64,000 nt of DNA, taken from JAIVJG01 sp964236735 (GTDB lineage Bacteria; Acidobacteriota; Blastocatellia; Pyrinomonadales; Pyrinomonadaceae). The DNA is taken from contig CAXSFM010000017.1 in assembly GCA_964236735.1 (NCBI GenBank), forward strand, positions 30,575 through 94,574. Reading direction: 5' to 3'. Under the pieces are notes generated by a model. That model was not told the DNA's origin and did not search any database. It saw nothing but the letters and a program-made list of their open reading frames with translations. The position numbers were made by a program, and so were the translations under genes. Below, one piece after another: positions 17,014-25,271 of the stretch (positions are counted from its first letter, which is position 1; every line of letters starts with the position of its first letter).

Positions 17014-17373
17014 GTGATTAAACTCGACATCGTCAATCGTGTAGCAGACCGGACGGGCGTCCCCAAGATGAAGGCCGAGCAGGCGGTGGACGCGCTCTTC
17101 CATTCGATGAAAGAGGCGCTCGCGCGCGGCGAACGCATCGAGCTGCGCGGCTTCGGTGTCTTCGTCGTCAAGCCACGCAAGCGCGGCGTCGGACGAAACC
17201 CTCGCACCGGCGAAGAGGTCGCCATCCCCTCCGGCAAAACCATCCGCTTCAAACCCGGCAAAGAACTGCAAGCGCACGGCTTCGGCGACGAAGAGCACGA
17301 CGAACACGAAGACGGCGACCAGGCGACAGTCAACGGCGGCTCCGCTTCATCTCCCACCGAGACAAGATTCTGA
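17014..17373 (+). CDS. HU/IHF-family DNA-binding protein with acidic tail
   Basis: A nucleoid-associated DNA-bending protein. Residues 1-90 match HU: MIKLDIVNRVADRTGVPKMK, ELRGFGVFVVKPRKRGVGRNP with the DNA-inserting proline in RNPRTGE, and the terminal KTIRFKPGKEL. Beyond residue 90 there is an extra acidic, His-containing tail (FGDEEHDEHEDGDQ), unlike the lysine-rich tails of some actinobacterial HU proteins. The start is GTG at 17014, with GGCGAAGGAAA upstream and a near-consensus promoter about 80 bp before it. Confidence 0.92.
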   Translation: MIKLDIVNRVADRTGVPKMKAEQAVDALFHSMKEALARGERIELRGFGVFVVKPRKRGVGRNPRTGEEVAIPSGKTIRFKPGKELQAHGFGDEEHDEHEDGDQATVNGGSASSPTETRF

Positions 17374-17375
17374 AA

Positions 17376-17449
17376 GCAGTGACAAGTGACGAGTGACAAG
17401 TGACGAGTTAAAACTTGCCTCTTGCTCGTCACTTGTCACTCATCACTGC
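17376..17449. repeat. GTGACAA heptamer inverted repeat
   Basis: The left arm is a tandem GTGACAA GTGACGA GTGACAA GTGACGA. The right arm mirrors it as CTCGTCACTTGTCACT. The hairpin begins 2 bp after the HU stop and ends 5 bp before the M50 peptidase ATG, so it fills the intergenic space of this gene pair. Confidence 0.88.
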
Positions 17450-17454
17450 TTTTT

Positions 17455-18513
17455 ATGTCCCAATCAATTCGCAGCATTCCGAGCTACGTGCCGCGTGCGG
17501 AAATTTTTACCGTGCGACGCCGCCATGCCGTGCGTCCGACGACACGCGAGTGGACGCGACACGCGACGCTCTTCGTGTTGACATTGTTAACCGCGACGTG
17601 GGCGGGCGTCTCTCTGCTCATTCCCGGCGATGCGTTGGCTGAACCGGCGACGTTCTCTCCCATCTCGCCTTTCGACTACGCGATTTTAATTCCCAACTAT
17701 TACGCGCAGATGCTGCAAGGGGTCGCCGCTTACGCCTTCGCGCATCCGTTCATCATCATGCAGGGCGCGCTCTTTGCCGTCGCGCTGTTGACGATTCTGC
17801 TCGCGCACGAAGCGGGTCATTACATCGCCTGCCGTCTCTACGGCGTGGACGCGACGCTACCCTTCTTCATCCCTCTGCCGCCGCCGTTCATGGCGGGCAC
17901 GCTCGGCGCATTCATCAAAATCAAGTCGCCGATTCCGTCGCGCCGCGCGCTTTTCGACATCGGCGTCGCGGGGCCGCTCGCGGGCTTCGTCGCGCTCATC
18001 CCTGTGGCCTGCGTCGCGCTGTTGACGGCGAAGGCGCAGACATCAACGCTCGCGCGCGCTGCGACGGAAGGCTCCGCGATTATTTTCAACGACCCGCCGC
18101 TCCTGCGCCTGCTGGCGAGCGCGCTCGGCGTCCGCGACCTCGCGCATATCGCGCCGAATCCTTTTTACTTTGCGGCGTGGATCGGCTTGCTGGTGACGAG
18201 TCTTAATCTTCTCCCTGTCGGACAACTTGACGGAGGGCACGCGACTTACGCCGTCTTCGGCTCGCGCGTGCATCGCCGCGTCGGACTCATCGCCTTTCTC
18301 TCCATCGTCGCGCTCGCGCCGCTTGGCTGGCTCTGGCACGGCGCGCCGAGCGGCATCGTCTATGCCGTCCTGCTTTTCGTCATGCTGCGCGTGCGCCATC
18401 CCGAAGCCGAAGACGAGCGCGACTCGCTGGGCAATGCGCGCACGCTCGTCGCGGTGCTCACGCTGCTCGTTTTCCTGCTCTCGTTCACGCCGTTCCCTCT
18501 CACCATCACCTAG
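17455..18513 (+). CDS. Site-2 protease-like M50 membrane metallopeptidase
   Basis: A polytopic intramembrane zinc protease of 352 residues. The zinc and catalytic motif HEAGH is at residues 118-122 within a membrane segment (LLTILLAHEAGHYIACRLYG). The second metal-site segment LNLLPVGQLDGGH lies near residue 257. At least six hydrophobic helices are present, and no PDZ domain is visible, so it resembles the short archaeal/cyanobacterial type. It probably releases membrane-bound regulators, but the substrate is unknown. ATG at 17455 follows the repeat directly. An earlier in-frame start would lie inside the repeat. Confidence 0.88.
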   Translation: MSQSIRSIPSYVPRAEIFTVRRRHAVRPTTREWTRHATLFVLTLLTATWAGVSLLIPGDALAEPATFSPISPFDYAILIPNYYAQMLQGVAAYAFAHPFIIMQGALFAVALLTILLAHEAGHYIACRLYGVDATLPFFIPLPPPFMAGTLGAFIKIKSPIPSRRALFDIGVAGPLAGFVALIPVACVALLTAKAQTSTLARAATEGSAIIFNDPPLLRLLASALGVRDLAHIAPNPFYFAAWIGLLVTSLNLLPVGQLDGGHATYAVFGSRVHRRVGLIAFLSIVALAPLGWLWHGAPSGIVYAVLLFVMLRVRHPEAEDERDSLGNARTLVAVLTLLVFLLSFTPFPLTIT

Positions 18514-18639
18514 AGAAAACGTCGGTCACGTAAAAAAAGCCGGTCACGAAACCGACGACCTTTGTGTCCGCGTGAACTTCTGCGGCGGCAAGGCGCGTTG
18601 GTCTATTGACCGGCTTTGGAGTTTCTGTCTGACTTCGAT

Positions 18640-19662
18640 TTATGCGCCGGCCATGCTCACGGCGGCGGGCAACAATCCTTTCAACTCGCGCACGACGCGC
18701 GCGGCGTCTTCCTGATCTTTGAGCGCGATCATAAAAAACTTGTAGCCCTGATGGAAACAGATGACGCCGTTGGCGAAGAGCCAGATGCCGTCAAGCACCG
18801 GGTTGCCGCCGAGCAGCCAGCTAATCGGCGCGCCGACGATTGTTCCGGGCTGAAAAATCTGCGCCCAGATCGCCACGCCCGCCGCGCAACTGAACGCGCC
18901 CAGGAGAGGCGCGCCGACGTAGCGCACGATCTTGCGTTCGAACGCGACGCGCTCCGCTTCGGCCTTCGTCAACTCGCCTGCCGCCAGCAACTCTTCGCGC
19001 TCGTGCAGATAACTGTCAAACTTTTTCGCCGCGACGCGCAACGCCCAGACGGGCAACGCCGAGTGCGTGAACCAGTGCGGGTGAGCGCCGATGAGCACGG
19101 CATCGAGTCCGGGCAAGGCCGCGCCGAGACGGACGCCCGCCGCCAGCGAGAGCGTCAGTGTGATGGCGCGCTTCGGATTTTCGCGCGCCCAGTCATACGC
19201 GCGAAACAGTCCGACCGTCGAGGCGGTGGTAACTCGCGTCGCGCGCGCGCCGACATCATAGACGCGAGCCGCGCGCTCGTAATATTGCTTCGCGCTCCCG
19301 ATGACTTCGCCTGCACGCGCGCCGGCCTTGCGACTCTGCGCGCGAAACTTTTCGCTCGCCTCGCGTGCCGCCCGCGCGGCTTCTTCCGCCGCACGCTTCG
19401 CGCCTTCGCCCGCGCCCTGTGCGTGTGCGCGCACTTCGCTTGCGCGCTCGCTCAGGTCAAACTCTTCGCCGAGGCGTTCGGCTTCGGTGCGCGCGCGCTC
19501 CGCTCCGTCGGCGACCTTCTCCGCGCCGCGCCGCGCCGCATCAGACGCCGCCCGCGCGCCCTCTTCGACGCGCTCTTTGATACTATACTTCTCGTCCAAC
19601 TCGCGCGCTTTGCTCCGCGCCGCCTCGCGCCACTCCTCAAGCTTGTCTCGATAATCAGCCAT
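18640..19662 (-). CDS. Amphipathic-helix repeat protein with membrane C-terminus
   Basis: A 340-residue protein I do not recognise. Residues 1-130 are a continuous, highly charged Ala/Glu/Arg/Lys helix with short repeats (AARRGAEKVADGAERARTEA, EEAARAAREASEKFRAQSRK) like LEA or apolipoprotein-type amphipathic helices. Residues 130-340 contain several moderately hydrophobic stretches (RAITLTLSLAAGVRLGAALP, APLLGAFSCAAGVAIWAQIF, DGIWLFANGVICFHQGYKFF). ATG at 19662 has CAGGAGTG upstream. The gene lies downstream of the diguanylate cyclase gene across a heptamer repeat. A role in envelope or membrane protection is only a guess. Confidence 0.65.
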   Translation of the reverse strand: MADYRDKLEEWREAARSKARELDEKYSIKERVEEGARAASDAARRGAEKVADGAERARTEAERLGEEFDLSERASEVRAHAQGAGEGAKRAAEEAARAAREASEKFRAQSRKAGARAGEVIGSAKQYYERAARVYDVGARATRVTTASTVGLFRAYDWARENPKRAITLTLSLAAGVRLGAALPGLDAVLIGAHPHWFTHSALPVWALRVAAKKFDSYLHEREELLAAGELTKAEAERVAFERKIVRYVGAPLLGAFSCAAGVAIWAQIFQPGTIVGAPISWLLGGNPVLDGIWLFANGVICFHQGYKFFMIALKDQEDAARVVRELKGLLPAAVSMAGA

Positions 19663-19675
19663 AAGCACTCCTGAA

Positions 19676-19759
19676 ATGATGAACGATGAATGCGGAATGA
19701 TGAATGGAAGACAGGAACGATGATTTTCATTCATCACTCATCATTCCGCATTCATCACT
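19676..19759. repeat. GATGAAT heptamer inverted repeat
   Basis: The left arm is GATGAAC GATGAAT GCGGAAT GATGAAT. The right arm carries the mirrored ATTCATC ACTCATC ATTCCGC ATTCATC units, about 25 bp away. It fills the gap between the diguanylate cyclase stop (19763) and the next gene's start (19662). Confidence 0.87.
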
Positions 19760-19762
19760 TCA

Positions 19763-20704
19763 CTATGGTACGCCTTGCGCGGCCACAGTGTTCAACTCGG
19801 ATGTTAACGACGGCGCGCGTGCGACGCGGTCGCGTCCGGCGCGCTTGGCCTCATAGAGCGCTGTGTCTGACGCCGTCTTCAGTTCGAGGCCGTTGCTGGC
19901 GCACGCGGGAAACGCGGCGACGCCGATACTCAACGTGACATTTCCAACCTTCGGGATGTTAACCGCATGAAGAGCGGCGCGCAGGCGTTCGGCGACTTCA
20001 AGTCCGCGCTCGAAATCCGTCTCCGGCAGAATCACCGCGAACTCGTCGCCGCCGATCCGCGCGCCCGTGTCAATGCCGCGCGTCCCTGACTGGATGCAAG
20101 TGCTGACGACGCGGAGAGCGTCGTCGCCGGAGAGGTGCCCGTGCGCGTCGTTGACATCTTTGAAGCGATCCACGTCGAGCATCAGCAGACAAAATTGATG
20201 GCCGTAGCGCGTGCTGCGGGCGACTTCCTTTTCCAACTGCCGCTCGAAGCGGCGGCGATTGGCAAGTCCCGTCAAGGGATCGGTGAAGGCCGCCTCTTCG
20301 CAAGAGTCGAGATAGTTTTTGAATTCGAGCAGCGTCTTTGCAATCAAACGCAGGCGTTCGAGGTCGGTCGGGTCAGTGGGTGCGGTCAGATAACCGAGCG
20401 CGCCGACCTCTGCGCCGAGACGAATGTCGTCCGCCTCGTGGCGCGCGGCGGACTGGATGATGACGGGGATGAAACGTGTCTGCGGGTTGGCGCGCACGCG
20501 GCGAATCATCTCGAAGCCGTCTATGCGCGGCATCATTACGTCGGTGACGATAAGGTCTGGCTGGTGCGTCGCGATGGCCTTCAGCCCGGTTTCGCCGTCG
20601 TCTGCCGTCTGGACTTCATAGCCTTCAAGTCGCATCGCGATGGCAAGCATTTCGCGTTTGTCGGGTTCATCGTCAACGACTAGGACTTGATATTGAGCTG
20701 CCAT
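19763..20704 (-). CDS. Response regulator with GGDEF diguanylate cyclase
   Basis: A two-domain protein of 313 residues, similar in plan to a single-receiver PleD. The receiver domain (1-125) has the acidic pair DDE near residues 11-13 and the phospho-acceptor D55 in LIVTDVMMPRIDG. The GGDEF domain (140-300) has an intact active site RIGGDEFAVILPE. Five residues upstream is RGID, a proper RxxD inhibitory site. It should therefore make cyclic di-GMP under phosphorylation control with product inhibition. No histidine kinase is adjacent. ATG at 20704 begins MAAQYQVLVVDDEP. Confidence 0.93.
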   Translation of the reverse strand: MAAQYQVLVVDDEPDKREMLAIAMRLEGYEVQTADDGETGLKAIATHQPDLIVTDVMMPRIDGFEMIRRVRANPQTRFIPVIIQSAARHEADDIRLGAEVGALGYLTAPTDPTDLERLRLIAKTLLEFKNYLDSCEEAAFTDPLTGLANRRRFERQLEKEVARSTRYGHQFCLLMLDVDRFKDVNDAHGHLSGDDALRVVSTCIQSGTRGIDTGARIGGDEFAVILPETDFERGLEVAERLRAALHAVNIPKVGNVTLSIGVAAFPACASNGLELKTASDTALYEAKRAGRDRVARAPSLTSELNTVAAQGVP

Positions 20705-21012
20705 AGTTTTTGTCTGAAATCAGTTCTTGCGCGCGATAACCTCTCGTGTTAGAGTGCCCGCCAACAAGGACGGTTGCCGTTCGCGTTCGTTTGAATGTCG
20801 AGCTTTCCTGTCGAACGCGCTTGAAGGAAAAACCTTCGTACTACTGACAACAATTTCTACACTCGCTTTCGCTCCCACATCACGACGTAAACTGTTTGAA
20901 GCTTCACCGCTTCTCTGTGCTGTCCGTCCCGTGTGCGGAATCGGGAGAACCGAACGCAACCCTGATTAAAGTCCCTGCACATAACCCTTAAATCAAAGAG
21001 GATACCCCCATC
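20705..21012. other. 308-bp divergent intergenic region without a gene
   Basis: This is the space between the divergent diguanylate cyclase and Crp/Fnr regulator genes. Short frames here lack a start signal and recognisable protein character. A weak plus-strand promoter is possible (TTGCGC at 20727, 17-bp spacer, TAGAGT). AGAGGAT near 20998 is the ribosome-binding site of the Crp/Fnr gene. No symmetrical Crp or Fnr box was seen. Confidence 0.5.
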
Positions 21013-21726
21013 ATGTCACAAAGACGCGCCTGCGACCTGACAACAGAAGAACGCGCGGAGATTATACGCCATTCTGAAATCGGTGCGCGCCTCGATGAAG
21101 AAATTGTCACGCGGCTGGCCGTGGCCGCGACGACTCTCGATTACCGCCGCCGCCGCTTCATCTACCGTCGCGGCGATGTGGCCGACGCGCTCTATCTGAT
21201 CGCGTGCGGGCGCGTCAAAATCTGCGCCGTCGAAGAGCAGACGAAGCGCGAGGCCGTGATTGACATCATCGGCACGGGCGCGCTCTTCGGCGAATCCGCT
21301 CTCTACGCCTTTGGCACGCGCGGGAAATGCGCCGCCGCGTTCGAGAACGTGCGCCTGTTGCGGATACCTGTGGGAGATTATCAGGAGGAGATGGCCGCCA
21401 ATCGCGAACTCTATGATTACACCTTCCATCTGGTCGGTCAACGACTCGCACGCGCCGAGTGCCGCGTCGCAGACTTCGCGCTCGACACCATCCCGGCGCG
21501 TCTCGACAAGTTGCTCGCCGAACTTTCAGAACGCTACGGGCGGACGCAAGCCGGCGGCGTGCTGATTGACCTGACGCTGCCGCACCGCGAAATTGCATCC
21601 ATCGTCGGCTCGACGCGCGAGAGCGTGACCGTCCGCTTGAACGCCCTCCGGCGCGCGGGTATTATCGAGTTCGTAGATCGCAAAATCCTGATTAAGACGC
21701 CGGCCTCCACGAGCGCCGCCGCGTGA
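21013..21726 (+). CDS. Crp/Fnr-family transcriptional regulator
   Basis: A 237-residue regulator. Residues ~25-145 form a cyclic-nucleotide-binding-like beta barrel (DYRRRRFIYRRGDVADALYL, GTGALFGESALYAFGTRGKC). Residues ~160-230 form a Crp-type winged helix-turn-helix with HREIASIVGSTRESVTVRLN as the recognition region. The N-terminus lacks the cysteine cluster of FNR, so an oxygen-sensing 4Fe-4S centre is unlikely. The effector is unknown. ATG at 21013 follows AGAGGAT. It is transcribed divergently from a diguanylate cyclase gene, but no regulatory link is shown. Confidence 0.9.
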   Translation: MSQRRACDLTTEERAEIIRHSEIGARLDEEIVTRLAVAATTLDYRRRRFIYRRGDVADALYLIACGRVKICAVEEQTKREAVIDIIGTGALFGESALYAFGTRGKCAAAFENVRLLRIPVGDYQEEMAANRELYDYTFHLVGQRLARAECRVADFALDTIPARLDKLLAELSERYGRTQAGGVLIDLTLPHREIASIVGSTRESVTVRLNALRRAGIIEFVDRKILIKTPASTSAAA

Positions 21727-21808
21727 GCGAAAGACGCGAATGGTCAGCCGTGAATAGAAGAAAAATGCTTTTACCTATTCATCATTGACCATTCACCATT
21801 TACCAGTT

Positions 21809-22027
21809 ATGCCTCTCGTTGAATGTCCAAGATGCGGCCAACCCGCCGAGTGGAAAGATAATCCGGCCAGACCTTTCTGTTCCGAACGCTGCAAGCTGAT
21901 TGACTTCGGCGCGTGGGCTAACGAAGAATACTCCGTGCCCGCCGAAGAGTCTGCCCCGCCTATCGAAGACGCCGTCCCCGACAAGCCGACCGATGCCGAT
22001 GGAACCGAACATCATCCGGCCTATTAA
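21809..22027 (+). CDS. yacG: YacG zinc-binding protein (DNA gyrase inhibitor family)
   Basis: A small zinc protein of 72 residues. In Escherichia coli YacG binds GyrB and inhibits gyrase. The signature is complete: CPRC at C6/C9, then NPARPFCSERC with C24/C28 (CX2C-X14-CX3C), followed by KLIDFGAWANEEY. The acidic C-terminal tail is also typical. The ATG at 21809 starts MPLVECPRCG. The in-frame ATG at 21785 adds eight unconserved residues. Confidence 0.9.
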   Translation: MPLVECPRCGQPAEWKDNPARPFCSERCKLIDFGAWANEEYSVPAEESAPPIEDAVPDKPTDADGTEHHPAY

Positions 22028-22125
22028 ACACGCTTCGCATTAACTTGTGCTTCGCGAACACGGCCTTCGTGCTTCACCCGCCTGCCTTGTGTAGAATACT
22101 CCCGCTCGTTCAGAGGAATCTCGAC

Positions 22126-22806
22126 ATGCTTTTTTCTTTCTCCACACAGGCGTCCACGCGCCGCGTCAGTTTGAAAACGCGGGGACGATTCGTGCCGTCG
22201 CTGCTCGTCGGATTGGCGTGCATGTTTGCGCTCGCCGCGTGCAGTCTGGACGGCGCGTCGAAGAAGGATGTAGTGACGGAGACGCCGCAGGGCGCGCGAC
22301 CGCCGCGCACTTCGTTGCCAATGCCGCCCGTCGAATCGGCGCATCGCACGAGCGAGCGCACAGCATTGGAAGGCGCGGGCGGGTGGACGATGCTCGACGG
22401 ACGGCGCGCGAGCCTCCTCGATTATCGCGGGCAAGTGGTCGTGCTCGACTTCTACGCCACATACTGCCCGCCGTGCCGTGATGAGATACCGCACCTCGTC
22501 GCGCTCCAGAAACGACTCGACCCGCAAGGCTTCAAAGTCGTCGGCCTCAACGTCGGCGGCGCGGAGGATCGCGACAAAGTTCCAGACTACGTTAAGTCGC
22601 TTGGCATCCAGTATCAACTCGGCGAACCGGACGAAGAGATGTCCAACACGTTTCTCTCTGAGAACGATGTCATCCCGCAGACCTTTGTCTTCGACCGCGA
22701 TGGCCGCCTCGTCGAACACTTCACAGGCTTTGACGACGGAGTCGCGGCTGATCTGGAAAATGCCGTTCAGACAGCGATGAGAAAAGCAGTGACGAGTGGC
22801 AAGTGA
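22126..22806 (+). CDS. TlpA-like thioredoxin-fold lipoprotein
   Basis: A membrane-anchored periplasmic thiol-disulfide protein of 226 residues. A signal peptide ends in a lipobox FALAACS, with the lipidated cysteine at C39. The thioredoxin/AhpC-TSA-like domain covers about residues 80-225 with the active site FYATYCPPCRDEIPHL (C114, C117). The rest of the fold is recognisable (FKVVGLNVGG, VIPQTFVFDRDGRLVEH). Such proteins reduce periplasmic partners, for example in cytochrome c maturation, but no ccm genes are nearby. ATG at 22126 follows AGAGGAATC, and TAGAATACT lies 34 bp upstream. Confidence 0.9.
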   Translation: MLFSFSTQASTRRVSLKTRGRFVPSLLVGLACMFALAACSLDGASKKDVVTETPQGARPPRTSLPMPPVESAHRTSERTALEGAGGWTMLDGRRASLLDYRGQVVVLDFYATYCPPCRDEIPHLVALQKRLDPQGFKVVGLNVGGAEDRDKVPDYVKSLGIQYQLGEPDEEMSNTFLSENDVIPQTFVFDRDGRLVEHFTGFDDGVAADLENAVQTAMRKAVTSGK

Positions 22807-22852
22807 CGAGTAGGAAGAAAGAAATGATGAGCGATGAGTGATGAGTGATGAG
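22793..22852. repeat. Single-armed GTGACGA/GATGAGT heptamer run
   Basis: GTGACGA-like units overlap the end of the TlpA gene. GATGAGC GATGAGT GATGAGT GATGAGA follows at about 22824-22852. Unlike the other loci there is no mirrored arm, so this may be a half-element. Confidence 0.7.
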
Positions 22853-22887
22853 AAAGAATTAAAAAGTTTCCAGGGGGTTCTTAACAG

Positions 22888-24327
22888 TTGAGAAAAGCCA
22901 AAATACTCGCCACGCTCGGCCCGGCCACGCGGGAGCCTGCGGTGCTCGATGCGCTGCTCGCGGCGGGCGCGAACGCCGTCCGCATCAACATGTCGCACGG
23001 CGCGCAGGAGGAACACACCGAGAGCATGAGGCGAGCGCGCTCCGCCGCCGAGAGGGCGAAACGCGCTCTCGCCGTGCTCGTTGATTTGTCGGGGCCGAAG
23101 ATTAGAACCGGCGTCCTCAACGGCGGCCAGCCCGTCACGCTTGAGACAAACGCGCTCTTTACGATCACGACGCGCTCCGTCTCCGGCGATGCGCGCGAAG
23201 TTTCGACGAACTATCCCGGCATCTCGCGCGACGTGCGTCCCGGCTCGCGGCTGCTGCTCGACGACGGAGCGATTGAGTTAACAGTTGAGCGCGCGACCGA
23301 AACGGACTTAGTCTGCCGCGTCATCAACGGCGGCATCTTGGGCGAGCGCAAGGGCATCAATCTGCCCGGCGTCGCGCTGCCGATTCCCTCTCTGACCGAC
23401 AAAGACCGGCGCGATCTTCAATGGGCTGTGCGCGAGCGCGCCGACTACATCGCGCTCTCGTTCGTGCGCCGCGCAGAGGATTGCGTCGAGGCCAAGTCGC
23501 TCATCAAAGCGGCGGGCGGCACGGCTCCGCTCATCGCGAAGATCGAGAAGGCCGAAGCGATTGACCATCTCGACGACATCATCGAAGCCGCCGACGGCGT
23601 GATGGTCGCGCGCGGCGATCTCGGCGTCGAGACGAGCGTCGAACTCGTGCCCGTCTATCAGAAACGCATCATCGAAACCGCGAACCGGAAGGGCAAGCTC
23701 GTCATCACGGCGACGCAGATGTTGCAGTCTATGATTCACGAGCCGAGGCCGACGCGCGCTGAAGCCTCCGACGTGGCGAACGCCGTGTGGGATGGAACCG
23801 ACGCCGTGATGCTCTCCGCCGAGACGGCGACGGGCAAGTATCCCGTGCTCGCCGTAGCGACGATGGCGCGCATCATTGATTCAGCCGAGGCGGGACGGCA
23901 GAGCGCGCAGTTCGACATCGCGCGCTGGGCCGGCAAGCAGACGGGCAAGGTGAGCCGCGCGCTGTGTGAGGCGGCGGCCTTCGCGTCCGAAGAGATGGGC
24001 ACGAAGACCACCGCTGTCTTCACCGAATCAGGTTTGATGGCGCGACGACTCGCCGCCCTGCGCCCGACGCAACGCATCGTCGCGCTCACGCCCGACCGCA
24101 ATGTGCTGAATGAACTCGCGCTCGTCTGGGGCGTCGAGGGACTCATTCATCCGCCGTGCAGCAACACGGAAGAGATGCTGAGAGTCGGCGAGCGAACGCT
24201 GCTCGAAGCCGGACTCGTGCAGCAGGGCGAGACGCTCGTCGTGATGGCGGGCAGGCTTTCAGGGATGGGTTTGTCGAGTTCCGTCACGCTCTACACCGTC
24301 GGCGGCGCGCTGCCGCGACATGTTTGA
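22888..24327 (+). CDS. pyk: Pyruvate kinase
   Basis: Catalyses phosphoenolpyruvate plus ADP to pyruvate plus ATP, the last step of glycolysis. The 479-residue length is usual. Motifs include the N-terminal KAKILATLGPATREP, INMSHGAQEEH, the active-site IAKIEKAEAIDHLDDIIEAA and VMVARGDLGVE, and TATQMLQSMIHEPRPTRAEA. A C-terminal regulatory domain is present. The likely start is TTG at 22888, preceded by CAGGGGGTTC. No upstream ATG exists in frame before the repeat. The 3' end overlaps the next gene by 8 bp. Confidence 0.95.
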   Translation: MRKAKILATLGPATREPAVLDALLAAGANAVRINMSHGAQEEHTESMRRARSAAERAKRALAVLVDLSGPKIRTGVLNGGQPVTLETNALFTITTRSVSGDAREVSTNYPGISRDVRPGSRLLLDDGAIELTVERATETDLVCRVINGGILGERKGINLPGVALPIPSLTDKDRRDLQWAVRERADYIALSFVRRAEDCVEAKSLIKAAGGTAPLIAKIEKAEAIDHLDDIIEAADGVMVARGDLGVETSVELVPVYQKRIIETANRKGKLVITATQMLQSMIHEPRPTRAEASDVANAVWDGTDAVMLSAETATGKYPVLAVATMARIIDSAEAGRQSAQFDIARWAGKQTGKVSRALCEAAAFASEEMGTKTTAVFTESGLMARRLAALRPTQRIVALTPDRNVLNELALVWGVEGLIHPPCSNTEEMLRVGERTLLEAGLVQQGETLVVMAGRLSGMGLSSSVTLYTVGGALPRHV

Positions 24328-25198
24328 GCGCGCGGAGATGAGCGCGGCAACGGCAGGCTGGCAACTCTCCGCCGGCGACTTCTCTGAACTGCTGCGCCCG
24401 TTAAGTTACATCTGCGCCGCGCTCGCCTCCGCCGTTTTGCTCGCACAACTCAGGCGACGAAATTTCCACACGCGGCCTTCTCTGGCGCTGGCGCTCTTAG
24501 TTTTCCTGCTCACGTTTCTCTTCCCCTTCGTCCTCCTGCCGCTTCTGCTCGCCCTCTGGATATTCGCGCGACGCGACACACTTCAAGACACATCAACAGA
24601 GCGCGACACTGCAACCGCGTCGGACGCAACGGTAACGACTGACGGGGCAGAGGCTGACGAATCATCGCTTGCCAGAGAGCCGGTGAAAAATCGCGTGTAC
24701 GTGCTGCCACATCTTAAGAATGCCGCGCTGCCTTTATTTTATGCGGCGATTATTCTCGCCTTCGGCGCATACTTTTTCATCCGCGATTACAAAAAATTTG
24801 ATGCTCATGTCTCACGCGCGCACCATGCGAAACTGCACGGGCGAGACGCGCAGGCGATGAGCGAGTATCGCGCGGCGTTGCAGTCGGAAGATGACGCGCA
24901 CACGCGCAAACTCTTGGGATTGGAACTCGAAGCGACGGGACAGACGGATGACGCTCTCGCGCAATTTCTCGCAGCGGAGCGCGGCGGCGAAGCGGACGAG
25001 ACGCTCGCCTATCACATCGCGACAACGCTCGCGCAACTGGGTCGCACGACGGACGCTGCAATTAAATATCGAGAATTTCTGCGAAGCCCGACATGCACGC
25101 AGACGCGCCCGCCCGCATCCTGTCAGGACGCGCAGAGTCGCTTGCCAGAGCAGAGCGGCAGCAGCAGCAGTACCGGCGAACATCATCCGACAAACTAA
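24320..25198 (+). CDS. TPR-containing membrane protein
   Basis: A 292-residue protein of unrecognised family. Three hydrophobic helices are at about residues 30-45, 53-83 (LALALLVFLLTFLFPFVLLP) and 137-152 (PLFYAAIILAFGAYFFI). A low-complexity Asp/Thr linker follows the second. Residues 165-265 form three TPR-like helical repeats (HHAKLHGRDAQAMSEYRAAL, LAYHIATTLAQLGRTTDAAI). A Ser-rich tail ends the protein. The ATG overlaps the pyk stop by 8 bp, so it is probably co-translated with it. Its function is unknown. Confidence 0.7.
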   Translation: MFERAEMSAATAGWQLSAGDFSELLRPLSYICAALASAVLLAQLRRRNFHTRPSLALALLVFLLTFLFPFVLLPLLLALWIFARRDTLQDTSTERDTATASDATVTTDGAEADESSLAREPVKNRVYVLPHLKNAALPLFYAAIILAFGAYFFIRDYKKFDAHVSRAHHAKLHGRDAQAMSEYRAALQSEDDAHTRKLLGLELEATGQTDDALAQFLAAERGGEADETLAYHIATTLAQLGRTTDAAIKYREFLRSPTCTQTRPPASCQDAQSRLPEQSGSSSSTGEHHPTN

Positions 25199-25200
25199 AA

Positions 25201-25236
25201 GCCCCGCATGAGAAGGAGCGTCCATCTCATCGGGGC
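25201..25236. terminator. Hairpin between convergent genes
   Basis: The arms GCCCCGCATGAGA (25201-25213) and TCTCATCGGGGC (25225-25236) pair with one bulge. The structure sits 2 bp after the TPR gene stop and 35 bp before the radical SAM gene stop on the opposite strand. Confidence 0.7.
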
Positions 25237-25271
25237 ATCAACACACGAATCGCCGCTTTAATTATTCGCTC

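Noticed and set aside
20727..20969. 80-codon frame in the divergent gap
   Set aside because: It has a TTG start that overlaps a possible promoter, no ribosome-binding site and no recognisable protein character.
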